In this document: in pieces, positions 6,840 to 16,700 of the stretch
Numbering within the stretch: position 1 is the first letter of the stretch
Layout of the letters: each line of letters starts with the position of its first letter
Source of the DNA: Prevotella sp. HJM029
Lineage (GTDB): Bacteria > Bacteroidota > Bacteroidia > Bacteroidales > Bacteroidaceae
Assembly (NCBI RefSeq): GCF_000599605.1
Contig: NZ_KK082669.1
Location: 1 to 64,000 of the forward strand
Reading direction: 5' to 3'
DNA length: 64,000 bases
The notes under the pieces: generated by a model
The model's database searches: none
Told to the model about the DNA's origin: nothing
What the model saw: only the letters and a program-made list of their open reading frames with translations
Program-made: the position numbers and the translations under genes

Positions 6840-8114
6840 TTAGATTTTCATACCATGCGAGCGTCGCTGTCCTTGTGAGAGGATTATATCGCCATAGCTT
6901 TTTTCCAGCGTATGGGAGAGCAGACGGGCCTTCTCCGCTTCCTCCGAGAGAGAAAAATAGAGGATGCCCACATTTCGGTCAATTGGTTTGATGCCCAAAT
7001 CCTTGCCTTGGAACGAGGCACGCACCGCATAGTCGCCGTCATTCTGCTTGATGATCGAAGCGTTCTCAAAGACAATCTTGTCCTTGGCGGTATCGGCAGA
7101 AAGGTTCCTATTCTTGTCGAGCAAAGGCTCTTCGCCCAACGCCATCTTCTGCTTGTCCACCTCTTCCAGTACCATGTTGGCAGCCTTGTTCACGTCAGCA
7201 ATCACCGACACGATGAACTTAGGATTCTCTTTGAGGGTAGAGATCCAGCCATCGAGGTAGGCCGCATTGTTGTCCAGTATGCGCTTGTCAAAGCCCATTG
7301 AGTTGCCCACCATCGCCGCCGTCAGCTCAGCTACCAGTTCCTCCTTGGCATACATTGCGTCTCCGAACTTCTCATGGCTGCCCCTGTTCAGCCGAGGTTC
7401 CGTACCCGTGGAGTGAGCCATCTCGTGCAAGGCCGTGGAGTAGTATTCCATACCGTCCTTGTACACTTCCTCCGGTGTCTTGCCGATATTGAACTGTTCT
7501 TTCCTTGGAATGACGATGATGTCCTTGGAGGGAGAAAAGTATGCACCGGGTACCTGCTTGTCATATTGGATAGGACAAATCCACTCCTGTTTCTCAAACA
7601 TACGGTCGAGTGCCTTGCTTGTAAACATCCCCTCTGCATCACGCAGTTCAGGCGGTGCAAATAGCTTTTTGAGTGCTTCCACCTTATCAGGCTTCACCTC
7701 AGCCAGATTGGTCTGATCAACATTGAACACATTGTAGGCCTTTAGGAATGGAATGGTCTGCACCTGCATCCGCTCCGCAAGGCTCATCTTGCGGTAGGTG
7801 TCTTTGGTGATTTTGCGTCCGTCCTTGTCCCTTGCCATGATGTCCCAGTAGAGCACCGGCATGGCCGACTCGCCCTTCTTGACATACGCTCCCAAGTCAT
7901 TGGTTTGCTTGAAGGTGAGATACACGGGCATTGAGTAGCCACGGAGAGCCGTGTCCAGTTGGAGGAAGAAAGAGTTACTTCCCGAATATCCACGCCCGGA
8001 CACATTCTGAGGCATGGCACTGGGAGCGGTGGCACCGCCAATCCACCCCTTGTGCCAACCAACGGACTTCATCTGTTCCATGCGCCCAATCATCATCTCC
8101 GTGAACCTGTCCAC
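6840..8114 (-). CDS. ArdC-like antirestriction protein with zincin domain
   Basis: 424 aa. The first half (about 1-170) resembles the ArdC/DUF1738 single-stranded DNA-binding domain (PQNVSGRGYSGSNSFFLQL, AMPVLYWDIMARD). The second half carries a metallopeptidase motif ALHEMAHSTG with His 230, Glu 231 and His 234. ArdC proteins coat or protect incoming single-stranded DNA from host restriction, which fits its place in an ICE. The start is uncertain: no ATG lies upstream, and GTG 8114 is the first usual codon. The frame continues upstream through family-like sequence (DTKTLGQKAV) and overlaps the preceding stop, so a rarer start is possible. Confidence 0.7.
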   Translation of the reverse strand: MDRFTEMMIGRMEQMKSVGWHKGWIGGATAPSAMPQNVSGRGYSGSNSFFLQLDTALRGYSMPVYLTFKQTNDLGAYVKKGESAMPVLYWDIMARDKDGRKITKDTYRKMSLAERMQVQTIPFLKAYNVFNVDQTNLAEVKPDKVEALKKLFAPPELRDAEGMFTSKALDRMFEKQEWICPIQYDKQVPGAYFSPSKDIIVIPRKEQFNIGKTPEEVYKDGMEYYSTALHEMAHSTGTEPRLNRGSHEKFGDAMYAKEELVAELTAAMVGNSMGFDKRILDNNAAYLDGWISTLKENPKFIVSVIADVNKAANMVLEEVDKQKMALGEEPLLDKNRNLSADTAKDKIVFENASIIKQNDGDYAVRASFQGKDLGIKPIDRNVGILYFSLSEEAEKARLLSHTLEKSYGDIILSQGQRRSHGMKI

Positions 8115-8139
8115 GGCTTTCTGACCGAGCGTCTTTGTA

Positions 8140-8367
8140 TCAGTTCCAGCTGTAGTTATAGTCGTCCTCCGCCAAGATTTGCTTGTCCTGCATACTCAGT
8201 TCCACCGACTCCATATAGAACTCCGCGGTATCTTCACTGGGATGGGTGTTGTGCTCTTTGCACCACTGCATGAAGCCGTCCGCATGCTCGCCTTCGAGCG
8301 TGAACTGCAACCACCCGATTCGTCTGTCCTGTTTGAGCTGGACCAGCTCTTCAAAACTATATGCCAT
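8140..8367 (-). CDS. Small hypothetical protein upstream of the ArdC-like gene
   Basis: 75 aa (MAYSFEELVQLKQDRRIGWL). Soluble and acidic, ending in EDDYNYSWN. The pattern IGWLQFTLEGEHADGFMQWC resembles small ICE proteins conserved beside antirestriction genes, but I do not know a function. It ends 25 bases before the GTG proposed for the ArdC-like gene, within the same minus-strand operon. Confidence 0.5.
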   Translation of the reverse strand: MAYSFEELVQLKQDRRIGWLQFTLEGEHADGFMQWCKEHNTHPSEDTAEFYMESVELSMQDKQILAEDDYNYSWN

Positions 8368-8420
8368 TTTCTTTGATTTTATGTTATCTGTGTGTCATTC
8401 TAAAAAAAAACTTCCAAAGA

Positions 8421-10208
8421 CTACATCTTCAGTCCATTGCTGATAGCCTGCTTCTGCCCCGATAGCATCTTGATGTCATCCGAGAGATACTTGGCTGCCA
8501 GCTGCTCACGAGTGGCGGTCTTGGCTTGGAAGAGAGAAAAGCCGTCGTCAAAGGAAATTGCTTTCTTGTCCGTGCGCCCATTTTCGCCCACGGCAGCCGA
8601 GATTTTCCATTTGCCGTCTATGTTGTCCTTCGCCACCCGGATGTCCTCCACCTTGATGTTGGCAGGAAGCTGATAAACCGAGTATGCCGATGCCAGATGC
8701 AGCCGTTCGCCGAAGTTCTTCTCCACAAGGGCAGCCGGTGTCGTCACACGGTCGAAGAATGCACTCTGGTCCGCCTTGGTCATCGGCACCGACATACGCT
8801 GGTCGCCCACCTGTGCGTAGAGCTTGTACTTGCCGTAGTCGGCACGCTGCTCGTCCTTCTCCTTATACACCGTCATCTTGTCGATGACCCTACCATCGGA
8901 AAGAATGTTGGCAGCCTTGTATTCCTCCACCGACACCTTGGGAGCCAACTTGGTAGGATAATACTTCTGCATCATGTCCTCCACCTTCGCCTCCCGTTTC
9001 TGGTAAGCAGCAATATCGACAGCATCCATCTTCATAGGGTTGAGCTGCTTGCCGTTGAGTTGAGCCACATAAAACCAGTCGGCAGGGTTCACCTTGGACT
9101 GGAAGGCATGGGCATGGGAAACTTTGTCGCCATTGACCGTTACCATCTGCGGCTCACGCGGCTGATGCTCCTGTTTGGCGGAAGCCGACTTGTCCACGTT
9201 CTTTCCTTCCTCTTTCTTTTCCTGCACTTTTGTTTCCTGTGCTTTTGTTTCCGTTTTTACCGATGTGGATTTCTCTACGCTTTGTTTCTTCTCCAGACTG
9301 TCCACGATGGCCACTCGAAGACCGGCACGGATGAGTTTTGGCAGGTTTGTGTCCAAAGCATGATGAGGGAATGTGACTTGCAGAGGGCCGTCCTCTGCCT
9401 TTGCCGGTTTTGTTGGCTTGATGGACAAGGTGTCAGCCACCTTGGAGGCATCAGCGTTCAGGGCCGTGTAGAAATCTCCCGTCCTGAAGAGCAGGACGGC
9501 ATCAGGATGCTTCTCCTTCATGTTCTCGTACAGCTCTGCCAGCGTCTTTGACTTCGGGAGCTTCGCGGTTTTCTTTGCAGCTTTTTTCTCAGTCTGAGCC
9601 TTCGGCTCTTCCTTCGGGGTAGCTTGCTGCGGCACCTCTTCTTTTTTCTTGCTTGCCATATTGTTATCAATTAAAGGGTAAATATCAGACTTCCACTGGT
9701 TGGGTGTGAATTTATGCGTATCACCAAGTACCGCCATCAGCGTGTCCTGTCTGCCTATCGCTTCATAGGCTGACATTGCCGTATGCCCGGTGTCGAGTAC
9801 ATTATCAATGAGAATGGGTATCTTGTCTCTGGGCACCCTTCGGATGCGATAGAAGTAGAGCGGCACTTCATCGATCGAGCCATTGGCTTTCTTCACCAGA
9901 TAAAGCGGCTCGTGGGTATTGCTTGCTAATGCGTCGATGACAGGTAGATGCAGTGCCTCGCTGATTTTCTCGGCAAGCGTTTTGGTGTAACCCGCCCTGC
10001 CCGTGCGGTTGGGAATGGGTACCAGTACCACCTGCTTGTCCTTAGGCATGACATTCCTGACGGCAGCCGTCATCATCGCTGCTGCCTTGGCAATGGCCAT
10101 ATCGTCCCCAGCCTTTACCTTTCGGGCAATGGGAGCAACCTTGGCATAGCCAGCCACGGAGCTGACGATGTAGTCGTAATCAAGATTTTTGTATTTCTTT
10201 CTACCCAC
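8421..10208 (-). CDS. Phosphoribosyltransferase-MutS domain I-like fusion protein
   Basis: 595 aa in three parts. Residues 1-180 look like a ComF-type phosphoribosyltransferase: VVLVPIPNRTGRAGYTKTLA and the PRPP loop PILIDNVLDTGHTA (131-144). Residues about 205-305 resemble MutS domain I: HPDAVLLFRTGDFYTALNAD, VTFPHHALDTNLPKLIRAG, RVAIVDSLE. A lysine- and glutamate-rich linker leads to a C-terminal ICE domain (about 350-595) that I do not recognise. A Met at 184 (ATG 9657-9659), preceded by TTGATAACAAT, could be an independent start, so this may be two genes joined. Substrate is unknown. Confidence 0.6.
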   Translation of the reverse strand: MGRKKYKNLDYDYIVSSVAGYAKVAPIARKVKAGDDMAIAKAAAMMTAAVRNVMPKDKQVVLVPIPNRTGRAGYTKTLAEKISEALHLPVIDALASNTHEPLYLVKKANGSIDEVPLYFYRIRRVPRDKIPILIDNVLDTGHTAMSAYEAIGRQDTLMAVLGDTHKFTPNQWKSDIYPLIDNNMASKKKEEVPQQATPKEEPKAQTEKKAAKKTAKLPKSKTLAELYENMKEKHPDAVLLFRTGDFYTALNADASKVADTLSIKPTKPAKAEDGPLQVTFPHHALDTNLPKLIRAGLRVAIVDSLEKKQSVEKSTSVKTETKAQETKVQEKKEEGKNVDKSASAKQEHQPREPQMVTVNGDKVSHAHAFQSKVNPADWFYVAQLNGKQLNPMKMDAVDIAAYQKREAKVEDMMQKYYPTKLAPKVSVEEYKAANILSDGRVIDKMTVYKEKDEQRADYGKYKLYAQVGDQRMSVPMTKADQSAFFDRVTTPAALVEKNFGERLHLASAYSVYQLPANIKVEDIRVAKDNIDGKWKISAAVGENGRTDKKAISFDDGFSLFQAKTATREQLAAKYLSDDIKMLSGQKQAISNGLKM

Positions 10209-10367
10209 CTTGCTTGTCGTGATATGCTTTAACGCTACGGTTCTACAACAGAAGAACTCGCCAACAAAGAAGAATGTTAAAGCACTCGCTGGCTCTTATG
10301 AAAGTGACAAGCCGGGAGCAGAATATTAAAGAATCCCTTGTTTGGGGAGGTTGGTTTTGGCCTTGTG

Positions 10368-11135
10368 CTATCGGATCAAGCCTGTACGCTGCTTCTTTTC
10401 GATAGACTCTGATGGGTTGTTGACCATGGCCTGGCGTTCCACCACTTTCTGGTATTCCCAGCGGTTTTCGTCGGTCATCACATAACCCATAAAATCCTTG
10501 CGGGCATCATCGTAGCGCATCTGCTGGAGCCGTTCCCACTCTTTCATGTCGCCATCGACAACCTTGAAGCCCTGTGGCTCTCGCAAGTCAACGCCCACCG
10601 TTACCTTGGTGTCGCCAATGGAAAGCTCGATGGGCTTCCCTTCCTGAAGTGTCTCCTTCTGGTTGGCCCCCAAGTCAATGTCTTTCACCTTATCCCGTGT
10701 TTGCAGCTCCACTTCGATAGGCACGCTTGCCACGTCACGGTGCATGAGCGAGTTGGTTTCCTTGTCCAACTGGATAAATCTTACTTTCCTTTCTCCCTCC
10801 ACGTCCACCTCCTTACGGATCACTTTGCCTGACTGCACACGCAGAAGTTCATTCTGGCTGAGGTTCAGTTCGTTGGCAATCTCCTTGCGAAGCGGATAGG
10901 TCATCAGAATTACCTGTTCGCGTTCATCAAGCATCAGCTGGGCTTTGAGCGGTAACTGTATCACCTTGCCATTTGATGTTCCCATGTTGGCCACGAAAAC
11001 AGGCGTTATCTCTCCACGAAGCAGCGGAACTTGCAGACCATCAGGCATCAACTCCAGTTTTTCCCTGTCGATACCCAACTGCATCAGTTTCTCTAAGACA
11101 GCTCCCTGAGCTTGAAAAGTCATCACATCTTCCAT
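10368..11135 (-). CDS. DUF4099-like ICE protein
   Basis: 255 aa from ATG 11135 (MEDVMTFQAQGAVLEKLMQL). The frame opens at 11192, but that part overlaps the divergent promoter region, so I use the inner ATG. The sequence is of the DUF4099 type: LGIDREKLELMPDGLQVPLL, then LMLDEREQVILMTYPLRKEI, a lysine-rich central part, and MRYDDARKDFMGYVMTDENR near the end. The family is ICE-associated and of unknown function. It starts the minus-strand accessory operon that ends at 3459. The divergent hydrolase gene starts 89 bases upstream. Confidence 0.6.
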   Translation of the reverse strand: MEDVMTFQAQGAVLEKLMQLGIDREKLELMPDGLQVPLLRGEITPVFVANMGTSNGKVIQLPLKAQLMLDEREQVILMTYPLRKEIANELNLSQNELLRVQSGKVIRKEVDVEGERKVRFIQLDKETNSLMHRDVASVPIEVELQTRDKVKDIDLGANQKETLQEGKPIELSIGDTKVTVGVDLREPQGFKVVDGDMKEWERLQQMRYDDARKDFMGYVMTDENRWEYQKVVERQAMVNNPSESIEKKQRTGLIR

Positions 11136-11224
11136 ACGTTGAATGTTTATCGGTAAATTTGTCGTGAGAAGTCTTGCACATTCACTTCTCACCGAACAAA
11201 ATTATCAAAAAGCAAGATGATAAG

Positions 11225-12277
11225 ATGAGACGATACAGATTATTTCTATTGGTTTTTGCCACCATGATTATCAGCATGAAGATGGCAGCGCAGTTTTATA
11301 CTCTCCGTCCGGAGGTAGTTCGCAAACAGGTAAAGGTTGGAATACAAGTAATTACAAAGCAAAAGAAGGACAGCGTAGGCGCAAAACAACCTGATGTGAC
11401 CTTCCAAACAGGTCGTGGCTTGGAAATCACCATTGAGAAGGACGTACCACTGTTTGTCAATGTGAAGGACTCCTTGCTTTTCAATCTGATCAGCCAGCGC
11501 ATGAATGTCTGCCTTCCGCTCGACTTCCTGAAACTCAACTCAGCTTTCGGCTATCGCAAAGACCCTGTAAGTAGATGTGCGGCTTTCCATGACGGCATAG
11601 ACCTGCAATGCAACCATGCACGAGTCTATGCGATGCTGCCCGGTATCATCAAGGAGGTACATTTCGGGAACAGAGGCTATGGCAACTATGTCGTTTTGGA
11701 ACATGGCATCTTTGAATGTCTTTATGGCCATCTTGACCAGATAACCGTAAGAGTTGGCGATGCCGTTTCGGCAGGAACCATCGTGGGAATATCAGGTAAC
11801 ACAGGCAAAAGCACCGGCCCGCATCTCCATATCAGAATCAGGAAAGGTGGGAAGAGTGTCGATCCCAATGTCTTCGTGGATTATCTTAACGGTTACATCA
11901 CGCAGCTACAGGATAAGATGACATACGTCAGATTCGGGACAAAACCCGACAAAGAGTTGAACATCGAGAACCTGATGGCCGTCCTCCGACAGTATGATGT
12001 GAAATTCCCACAGATAGTAGCCGCACAAGCCCTGCTTGAAACAGGCTATTTCACGTCCAGAGTATGCTTAGAGAACAACAACCTCTTCGGGCTTCGCCGT
12101 CCCAGTAACGGTAGCTACTACACCTTCAACTCATGGGAAGAGAGTGTAAAAGCCTACAAAGACTATGTGCAGTACAAATATAAAGGTGGTAACTACTACG
12201 ACTTCCTGAATAGGATTGGGTATGCGGAAGATGGCAGTTATATCTCAAAGGTGATGAGCCTTGAAAAGAGCCTATAA
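11225..12277 (+). CDS. M23 peptidase/glucosaminidase cell-wall hydrolase
   Basis: 350 aa from ATG 11225, which gives a clear signal peptide (MRRYRLFLLVFATMIISM). The M23 domain holds His 122 and Asp 126 (FHDGIDLQ) and GPHLHIRI with His 200 and His 202, the zinc ligands of LytM-type endopeptidases. The C-terminus (about 255-350) matches the glycoside hydrolase family 73 glucosaminidase pattern: IVAAQALLETGYFTS, NNLFGLRR, and a YVQYKY tail. Together the two domains cut peptide and glycan parts of peptidoglycan and open the wall for the mating channel; TraQ-type lysozymes do this in CTnDOT. The gene faces away from the tra operon. Confidence 0.8.
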   Translation: MRRYRLFLLVFATMIISMKMAAQFYTLRPEVVRKQVKVGIQVITKQKKDSVGAKQPDVTFQTGRGLEITIEKDVPLFVNVKDSLLFNLISQRMNVCLPLDFLKLNSAFGYRKDPVSRCAAFHDGIDLQCNHARVYAMLPGIIKEVHFGNRGYGNYVVLEHGIFECLYGHLDQITVRVGDAVSAGTIVGISGNTGKSTGPHLHIRIRKGGKSVDPNVFVDYLNGYITQLQDKMTYVRFGTKPDKELNIENLMAVLRQYDVKFPQIVAAQALLETGYFTSRVCLENNNLFGLRRPSNGSYYTFNSWEESVKAYKDYVQYKYKGGNYYDFLNRIGYAEDGSYISKVMSLEKSL

Positions 12278-12280
12278 ATA

Positions 12281-12730
12281 CTAATCGAGGAAGTGAAAAC
12301 GCTCAGAATAAATAGCTTCCTCGAAAGATATTTCTCCAGCTTGTTCTGCTTCAGATTTCTGTAAGTGATGGATATTATAATTCTTTCCATCCTCACTATA
12401 CAATTGAAAACGATTAAGTAATATATGACTTCGGTACACATAGAACCATCCGTCATCCAAATAGATTCCATATCGATTATCCCAATCGGTATAGTGAGAT
12501 TTCATAATTTTATCTTTTAGGGAGACAGAAAAGTTCAGCAACGACATCCGAATCTTCATGTCTTCCCAATGATGCAGTTCTACATTTGTGAGCGCACTGT
12601 TCTTGGGAAAGGATAATCTCCGTTCGTCAATCTCTCTGAACTTCTCAAACTCTGTGCGGTATGTAGATAAAATAGCCTTTGGTATCTGAATAGGAAAGAA
12701 CCAATTTTCCGAATATTTCTGTTTAATCAT
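12281..12730 (-). CDS. Hypothetical protein coupled to the ADP-ribosylglycohydrolase-like gene
   Basis: 149 aa from ATG 12730 (MIKQKYSENWFFPIQIPK), chosen because it overlaps the upstream stop in an ATGA arrangement, a sign of translational coupling. Charged and aromatic, with no signal or membrane segment. Segments WDNRYGIYLDDGWFYVYRSH and FQLYSEDGKNYNIHHLQ suggest a beta-rich domain. I do not recognise it. It ends 4 bases from the stop of the convergent hydrolase gene. It may be partner or immunity to the upstream protein (inference). Confidence 0.5.
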   Translation of the reverse strand: MIKQKYSENWFFPIQIPKAILSTYRTEFEKFREIDERRLSFPKNSALTNVELHHWEDMKIRMSLLNFSVSLKDKIMKSHYTDWDNRYGIYLDDGWFYVYRSHILLNRFQLYSEDGKNYNIHHLQKSEAEQAGEISFEEAIYSERFHFLD

Positions 12731-13299
12731 TCCATATTCACACCCGTACATGGCGCTTCTGCTAAAGCACCGGTTAAAAAAGCAAGCAAATGTTTATTAC
12801 CATAGTAATCATACATAGCCATTGTGAAGGGCAGAAGTATAGTCCCAACTCTTCTTGAAACATTGCCGAGCATGGAATATGTACCCACCAAAATCATTAG
12901 AAGATAAGGAATCAACCCAATTAACAATATCCTGTACACTCCTTCTATTGCCTGTGCTTTAGAAGCACCATGACGTAACCTTGAGATAATATCTCCAATA
13001 ACAGTTATCAGATACTGATCTCTCTTTGAAAAACTATCCATTAGAGGCTCATACGAAAAATCGTTGAAAAAATCCTTCCAACCCACCAACACAGATAGAA
13101 CAAGTAAATAACCTGTTCCTGATAATCTCTCATATTCTGACTTTTCATCGAGTATAGATGAAGGGGCATTGATAAAAGACAATAACAGCTGACTGCACAC
13201 TGATAAATTCGCTTCTTCACTAATGAGATTAGAGTAGAACTTATCCGTATGATGTTCCCACGTCCTTGCCGATAAATCAGCTATTATTGCACCTTTCAT
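12727..13299 (-). CDS. Degenerate ADP-ribosylglycohydrolase-like membrane protein
   Basis: 190 aa. The start MKGAIIADLSARTWEHH lines up with the DraG/ADP-ribosylglycohydrolase start GAIIGDIVGS.YEWHN, and the end GNKHLLAFLTGALAEAP lines up with GGDSDTLAAITGAIAEA. The metal-binding aspartates are changed: the FTDDT position reads ISEEA, and GDSDT reads GNKHL. It is shorter than the usual 260 or so residues, and the middle has a hydrophobic segment (about 120-145, LLIGLIPYLLMILVGTYSML). I take it as a catalytically dead or repurposed member, low AT-rich cargo next to defence genes. Alternative: an unrelated membrane protein. Confidence 0.45.
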   Translation of the reverse strand: MKGAIIADLSARTWEHHTDKFYSNLISEEANLSVCSQLLLSFINAPSSILDEKSEYERLSGTGYLLVLSVLVGWKDFFNDFSYEPLMDSFSKRDQYLITVIGDIISRLRHGASKAQAIEGVYRILLIGLIPYLLMILVGTYSMLGNVSRRVGTILLPFTMAMYDYYGNKHLLAFLTGALAEAPCTGVNME

Positions 13300-13427
13300 A
13301 AGCTACTTTATCATGTTTATAAGGCAAAAATACGAAAAATCTATTAGCTATATCGTATAAATCAATGAAAAATACAGTCAACCATGAATTAATGGCACAA
13401 TCATCTAACAATATGACAGAATTTTTA

Positions 13428-13435
13428 TAAATTTG
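13428..13435 (+). promoter_or_regulatory. Bacteroidetes -7 element before the first XRE gene
   Basis: TAAATTTG fits TAnnTTTG and lies 23 bases upstream of the ATG at 13459. No clear TTTG -33 element is seen at the expected distance. Confidence 0.5.
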
Positions 13436-13458
13436 CGTCTAACATCAATTTTTGACAA

Positions 13459-13668
13459 ATGGAAAAGATTAATAGAATTAAAGGCGCACTTGCTGATGTT
13501 GGTCAAACTGGTAAATGGTTGGCAGAACAATTAGGAAAAGATCCTGCAACTGTATCGAAGTGGTGTACTAATAGTTCACAGCCAGATCTACCGACACTCC
13601 ATCAAATAGCAAAATTGCTTAAAATTGATATTCGAGAGCTCTTGGTTAAGACAATGACTAACAATTAA
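13459..13668 (+). CDS. XRE-family transcription regulator (copy 1)
   Basis: 69 aa, a single helix-turn-helix domain: GKWLAEQLGKDPATVSKWCT (about 18-37), then LPTLHQIAKLLKIDIRELL. It is homologous over most of its length to the regulator at 18293-18490, and both lie directly upstream of a defence-type gene. It is likely to repress the downstream helicase-nuclease gene 39 bases on, or to switch it on (inference). The gene is short but full length for this class. Confidence 0.8.
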   Translation: MEKINRIKGALADVGQTGKWLAEQLGKDPATVSKWCTNSSQPDLPTLHQIAKLLKIDIRELLVKTMTNN

Positions 13669-13707
13669 TTTGAATTATCAACATAGTCGATATTTTTTAG
13701 AAAACAG

Positions 13708-16700
13708 ATGAAACATATTTCTATCAGAGTACCATGGCATGATAAAAAATGGAATGGCTCGGTTTGTAACTGTCCAAAAAACAACCCATTTTGCATGATG
13801 CTCCATAATATATCAGAAAAAAAGGATATTGAAAAAGAACAAAGTCTTTCGGGCAAAACCTTCTTTGAACTTTCAAGCCAAGATATGCCAGCATGTATGA
13901 CTGAAAATGGGGGCTTTATGAGTGAGAAGTCTTTTAATCGAACATTTACTCATGTTTATGCTTGGAATAAAAATAACCCACAGAGCAAATTGTTGCCAAC
14001 AGAGATTTCATTGAATCCCTATAGTGTCTTTGGAATTCCTTTCAAGTATTTAAATAAGGACAGCCAAGAAGAATTAGACAAGAGGTACCCAAATTTGCCA
14101 AAAGATGAAGAGACGACTTTCCCTACAAGTTGGGTGTTTGGCAGAGAACGTCAATACGCCATTCTTAAAAAATTTTCATCAAATATTATCCCAGATTCCT
14201 CTATAGCTGTTTTTTATTGCAAAAATGGGAACCCCGTTGATGAGGACTGTTCTAGATTGATTGTAGGAATGGGAAACGTTAAAAGGGTTCATGAGATAAA
14301 GAGTTACGATTCAAAGGCTGAATATACATATCCTTTTTGGGATCTAATATTTGAGCATGGAATACGTCAAAATTTAGACAAATCTGAGGGTTTCCTTCTT
14401 CCATATCATGAATATTTAGATTTGGACGATGACTATATAAATAAAATCACAGGCAAGAAGAAGGAAGAAGTAGTCAGTGAAATAAAACTATCATTAGATA
14501 AACTTGGCAATAGCCAACGGATTTTCAATGAACTTTCCTATGGGTGTAATTATATAAGCAGCCATAGCATGCTCATTATTTTAGATGCTGCTAGAAAATG
14601 TTTAGAAAAAGTTATAGAACATAAGCTCGTAGGGGGGAATTGGAAAAAGCAGATTTTATGGATAGATGAGCAGATATCAAAAGTAAAGGATCTAATCGGT
14701 CCATTCCCTTCTTTTGCTGAATCTTTACGTGCGATAGGAGTAAATTATGCCTATATAATAGAACAGGATCTTCGTAATAATGGTTTTTGCAAATCAAAAG
14801 ATAATCCTTGGTTAGCATTTGATCAATTAATGTCAGGAAAGATATCTCTGAAAGATATTGTATACGAATGTGAGTTGCCTTTGTATAAAGACACGTGGAA
14901 AAGCATTTCTGAAGAATCACGTAATGTATTATCACTCTTGTCTCGTTTTGAAATTACATCGGATATTATAGAGAAATGGTACGGGCACCCAGAAAAATAT
15001 ACAGAACTACTTGAGAATCCATATATCATAAGTGAAGATTGTAGTTTAGGCGAGGAGAATGTCGTCACCACAGAGATGATTGATCTTGGAGTCATTTCAG
15101 ACCCTAACCTTCAGGGGCAGTGGACTCCTAAAAATCCTTCTCTTGTAGAAACAATGATTGATAAAAGAAGAATCCGTTCTTTGGTAGTTTATCAATTAAA
15201 GGCTGCTTTACAAAATGGCGACACCTTGTTGTCTGTCAATGAACTTGAAAGATCAATAAAGAACACGTTGTCCAGTGATAGCTTACAACTGCCGGTAAAC
15301 TACCTACTGACAAACAGGGACTTTATGCAGACTATATTGACATATATAACTCCAGAAGACAAATATGGAGCAATACAACTCAAATATTATAGTAACGCAG
15401 AGGAATTTTTGAGGAAAAAGTTTAAAGCAAGAGCTTCAAAGTCTGTAAAAGTTCCCTTAAATGAAGATTGGGATTCGCTAGTTATCAACTCGATAGAAGG
15501 CTATGATGCTAAAAATGAGCGAAGTCGTTCCGCAGTAGAAGACCAGATAAGAGCCTTAAAAATGTTCAGTGACAAAAGATTGTCTGTTCTGACCGGTCCT
15601 GCCGGCACTGGTAAAACTACTGTAGTACAAGCCTTTTTAAGCTCCAAGCAGATAAAAGAAGAAGGCGTACTACTTTTAGCTCCTACGGGAAAAGCAAGGG
15701 TTCGGTTAGGAAAAATGGCAGAAAACATTCAAGCCTATACATTAGCGCAATTCCTATCTAGAAGAGGTTTCTTTAATTGGTCAAAGATGGAGGCTTTTGT
15801 TCCTGCCAACTTAGAAAATAAGAAGTATGCAAAAGCAAAAAATATTATTGTAGATGAATGCTCCATGCTTACATGCAATGACTTCTACGTTCTACTCAAT
15901 GCTTTGGATCTAAAGTATGTACAACGAATCATATTTATTGGCGATCCATCTCAATTACCGCCTATTGGGCCGGGACGTACTTTTGCTGATTTATGTAACT
16001 TTCTTGATAATAATAATGAAAAAGCCATAACTCACCTCAAAACTGTTGTTAGAACTATTAGAACAGGAGACTCCGATATATTATCATTAGCTTCTTGGTT
16101 CTCCGGGGAAAAGCCGGCAAAGGATGCAGATCAAATATTTGAAAAAATAATCGATAAAAAATTAGATAAGGATTTATCCGTCTATACTTGGAATAACGAA
16201 AATGATTTGAAAGACAAACTACAGGAAGTTCTGGTTAAAGAGTTACCAAATCCAGAATTAGACTTGAAGGACAGAATCAAGGATTCTATTGGGATTACAG
16301 ATTTGAACTTTGCCAAGACTAATCCTGATTGTGTCGAAAGATTCCAAGTTTTATCACCTGTTATAAACCCAGTATGGGGAACTTATCAGTTGAATACTAA
16401 TTTTCAAGAATGGGTTGGAAATACTAACAGAAAACTTTCAGTTGAGATAGCGCCAAATTTCATCTTTTATGGTGATAAGGTAATTCAACTTCTTAATGAA
16501 AAAAGAAATAGTTATCCTTCTAAAGAAGAAAAGCAATTGTCAAATGGGCAAATTGGTTTTGTTTCCTATGCTAATAATAATGATAAAAGGGCATCCGTCG
16601 TTTTCGCAGGAATACCTAATGAGACATTTACGTACTTTCCATCGAAAACAGACGAGAAGGATTCTGTAATTGAATTAGCTTATGCTATTTCTATTCACAA

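Noticed and set aside
8526-9551. 341-codon open frame on the plus strand
   Set aside because: Antisense to the phosphoribosyltransferase-MutS-like gene; no motifs.
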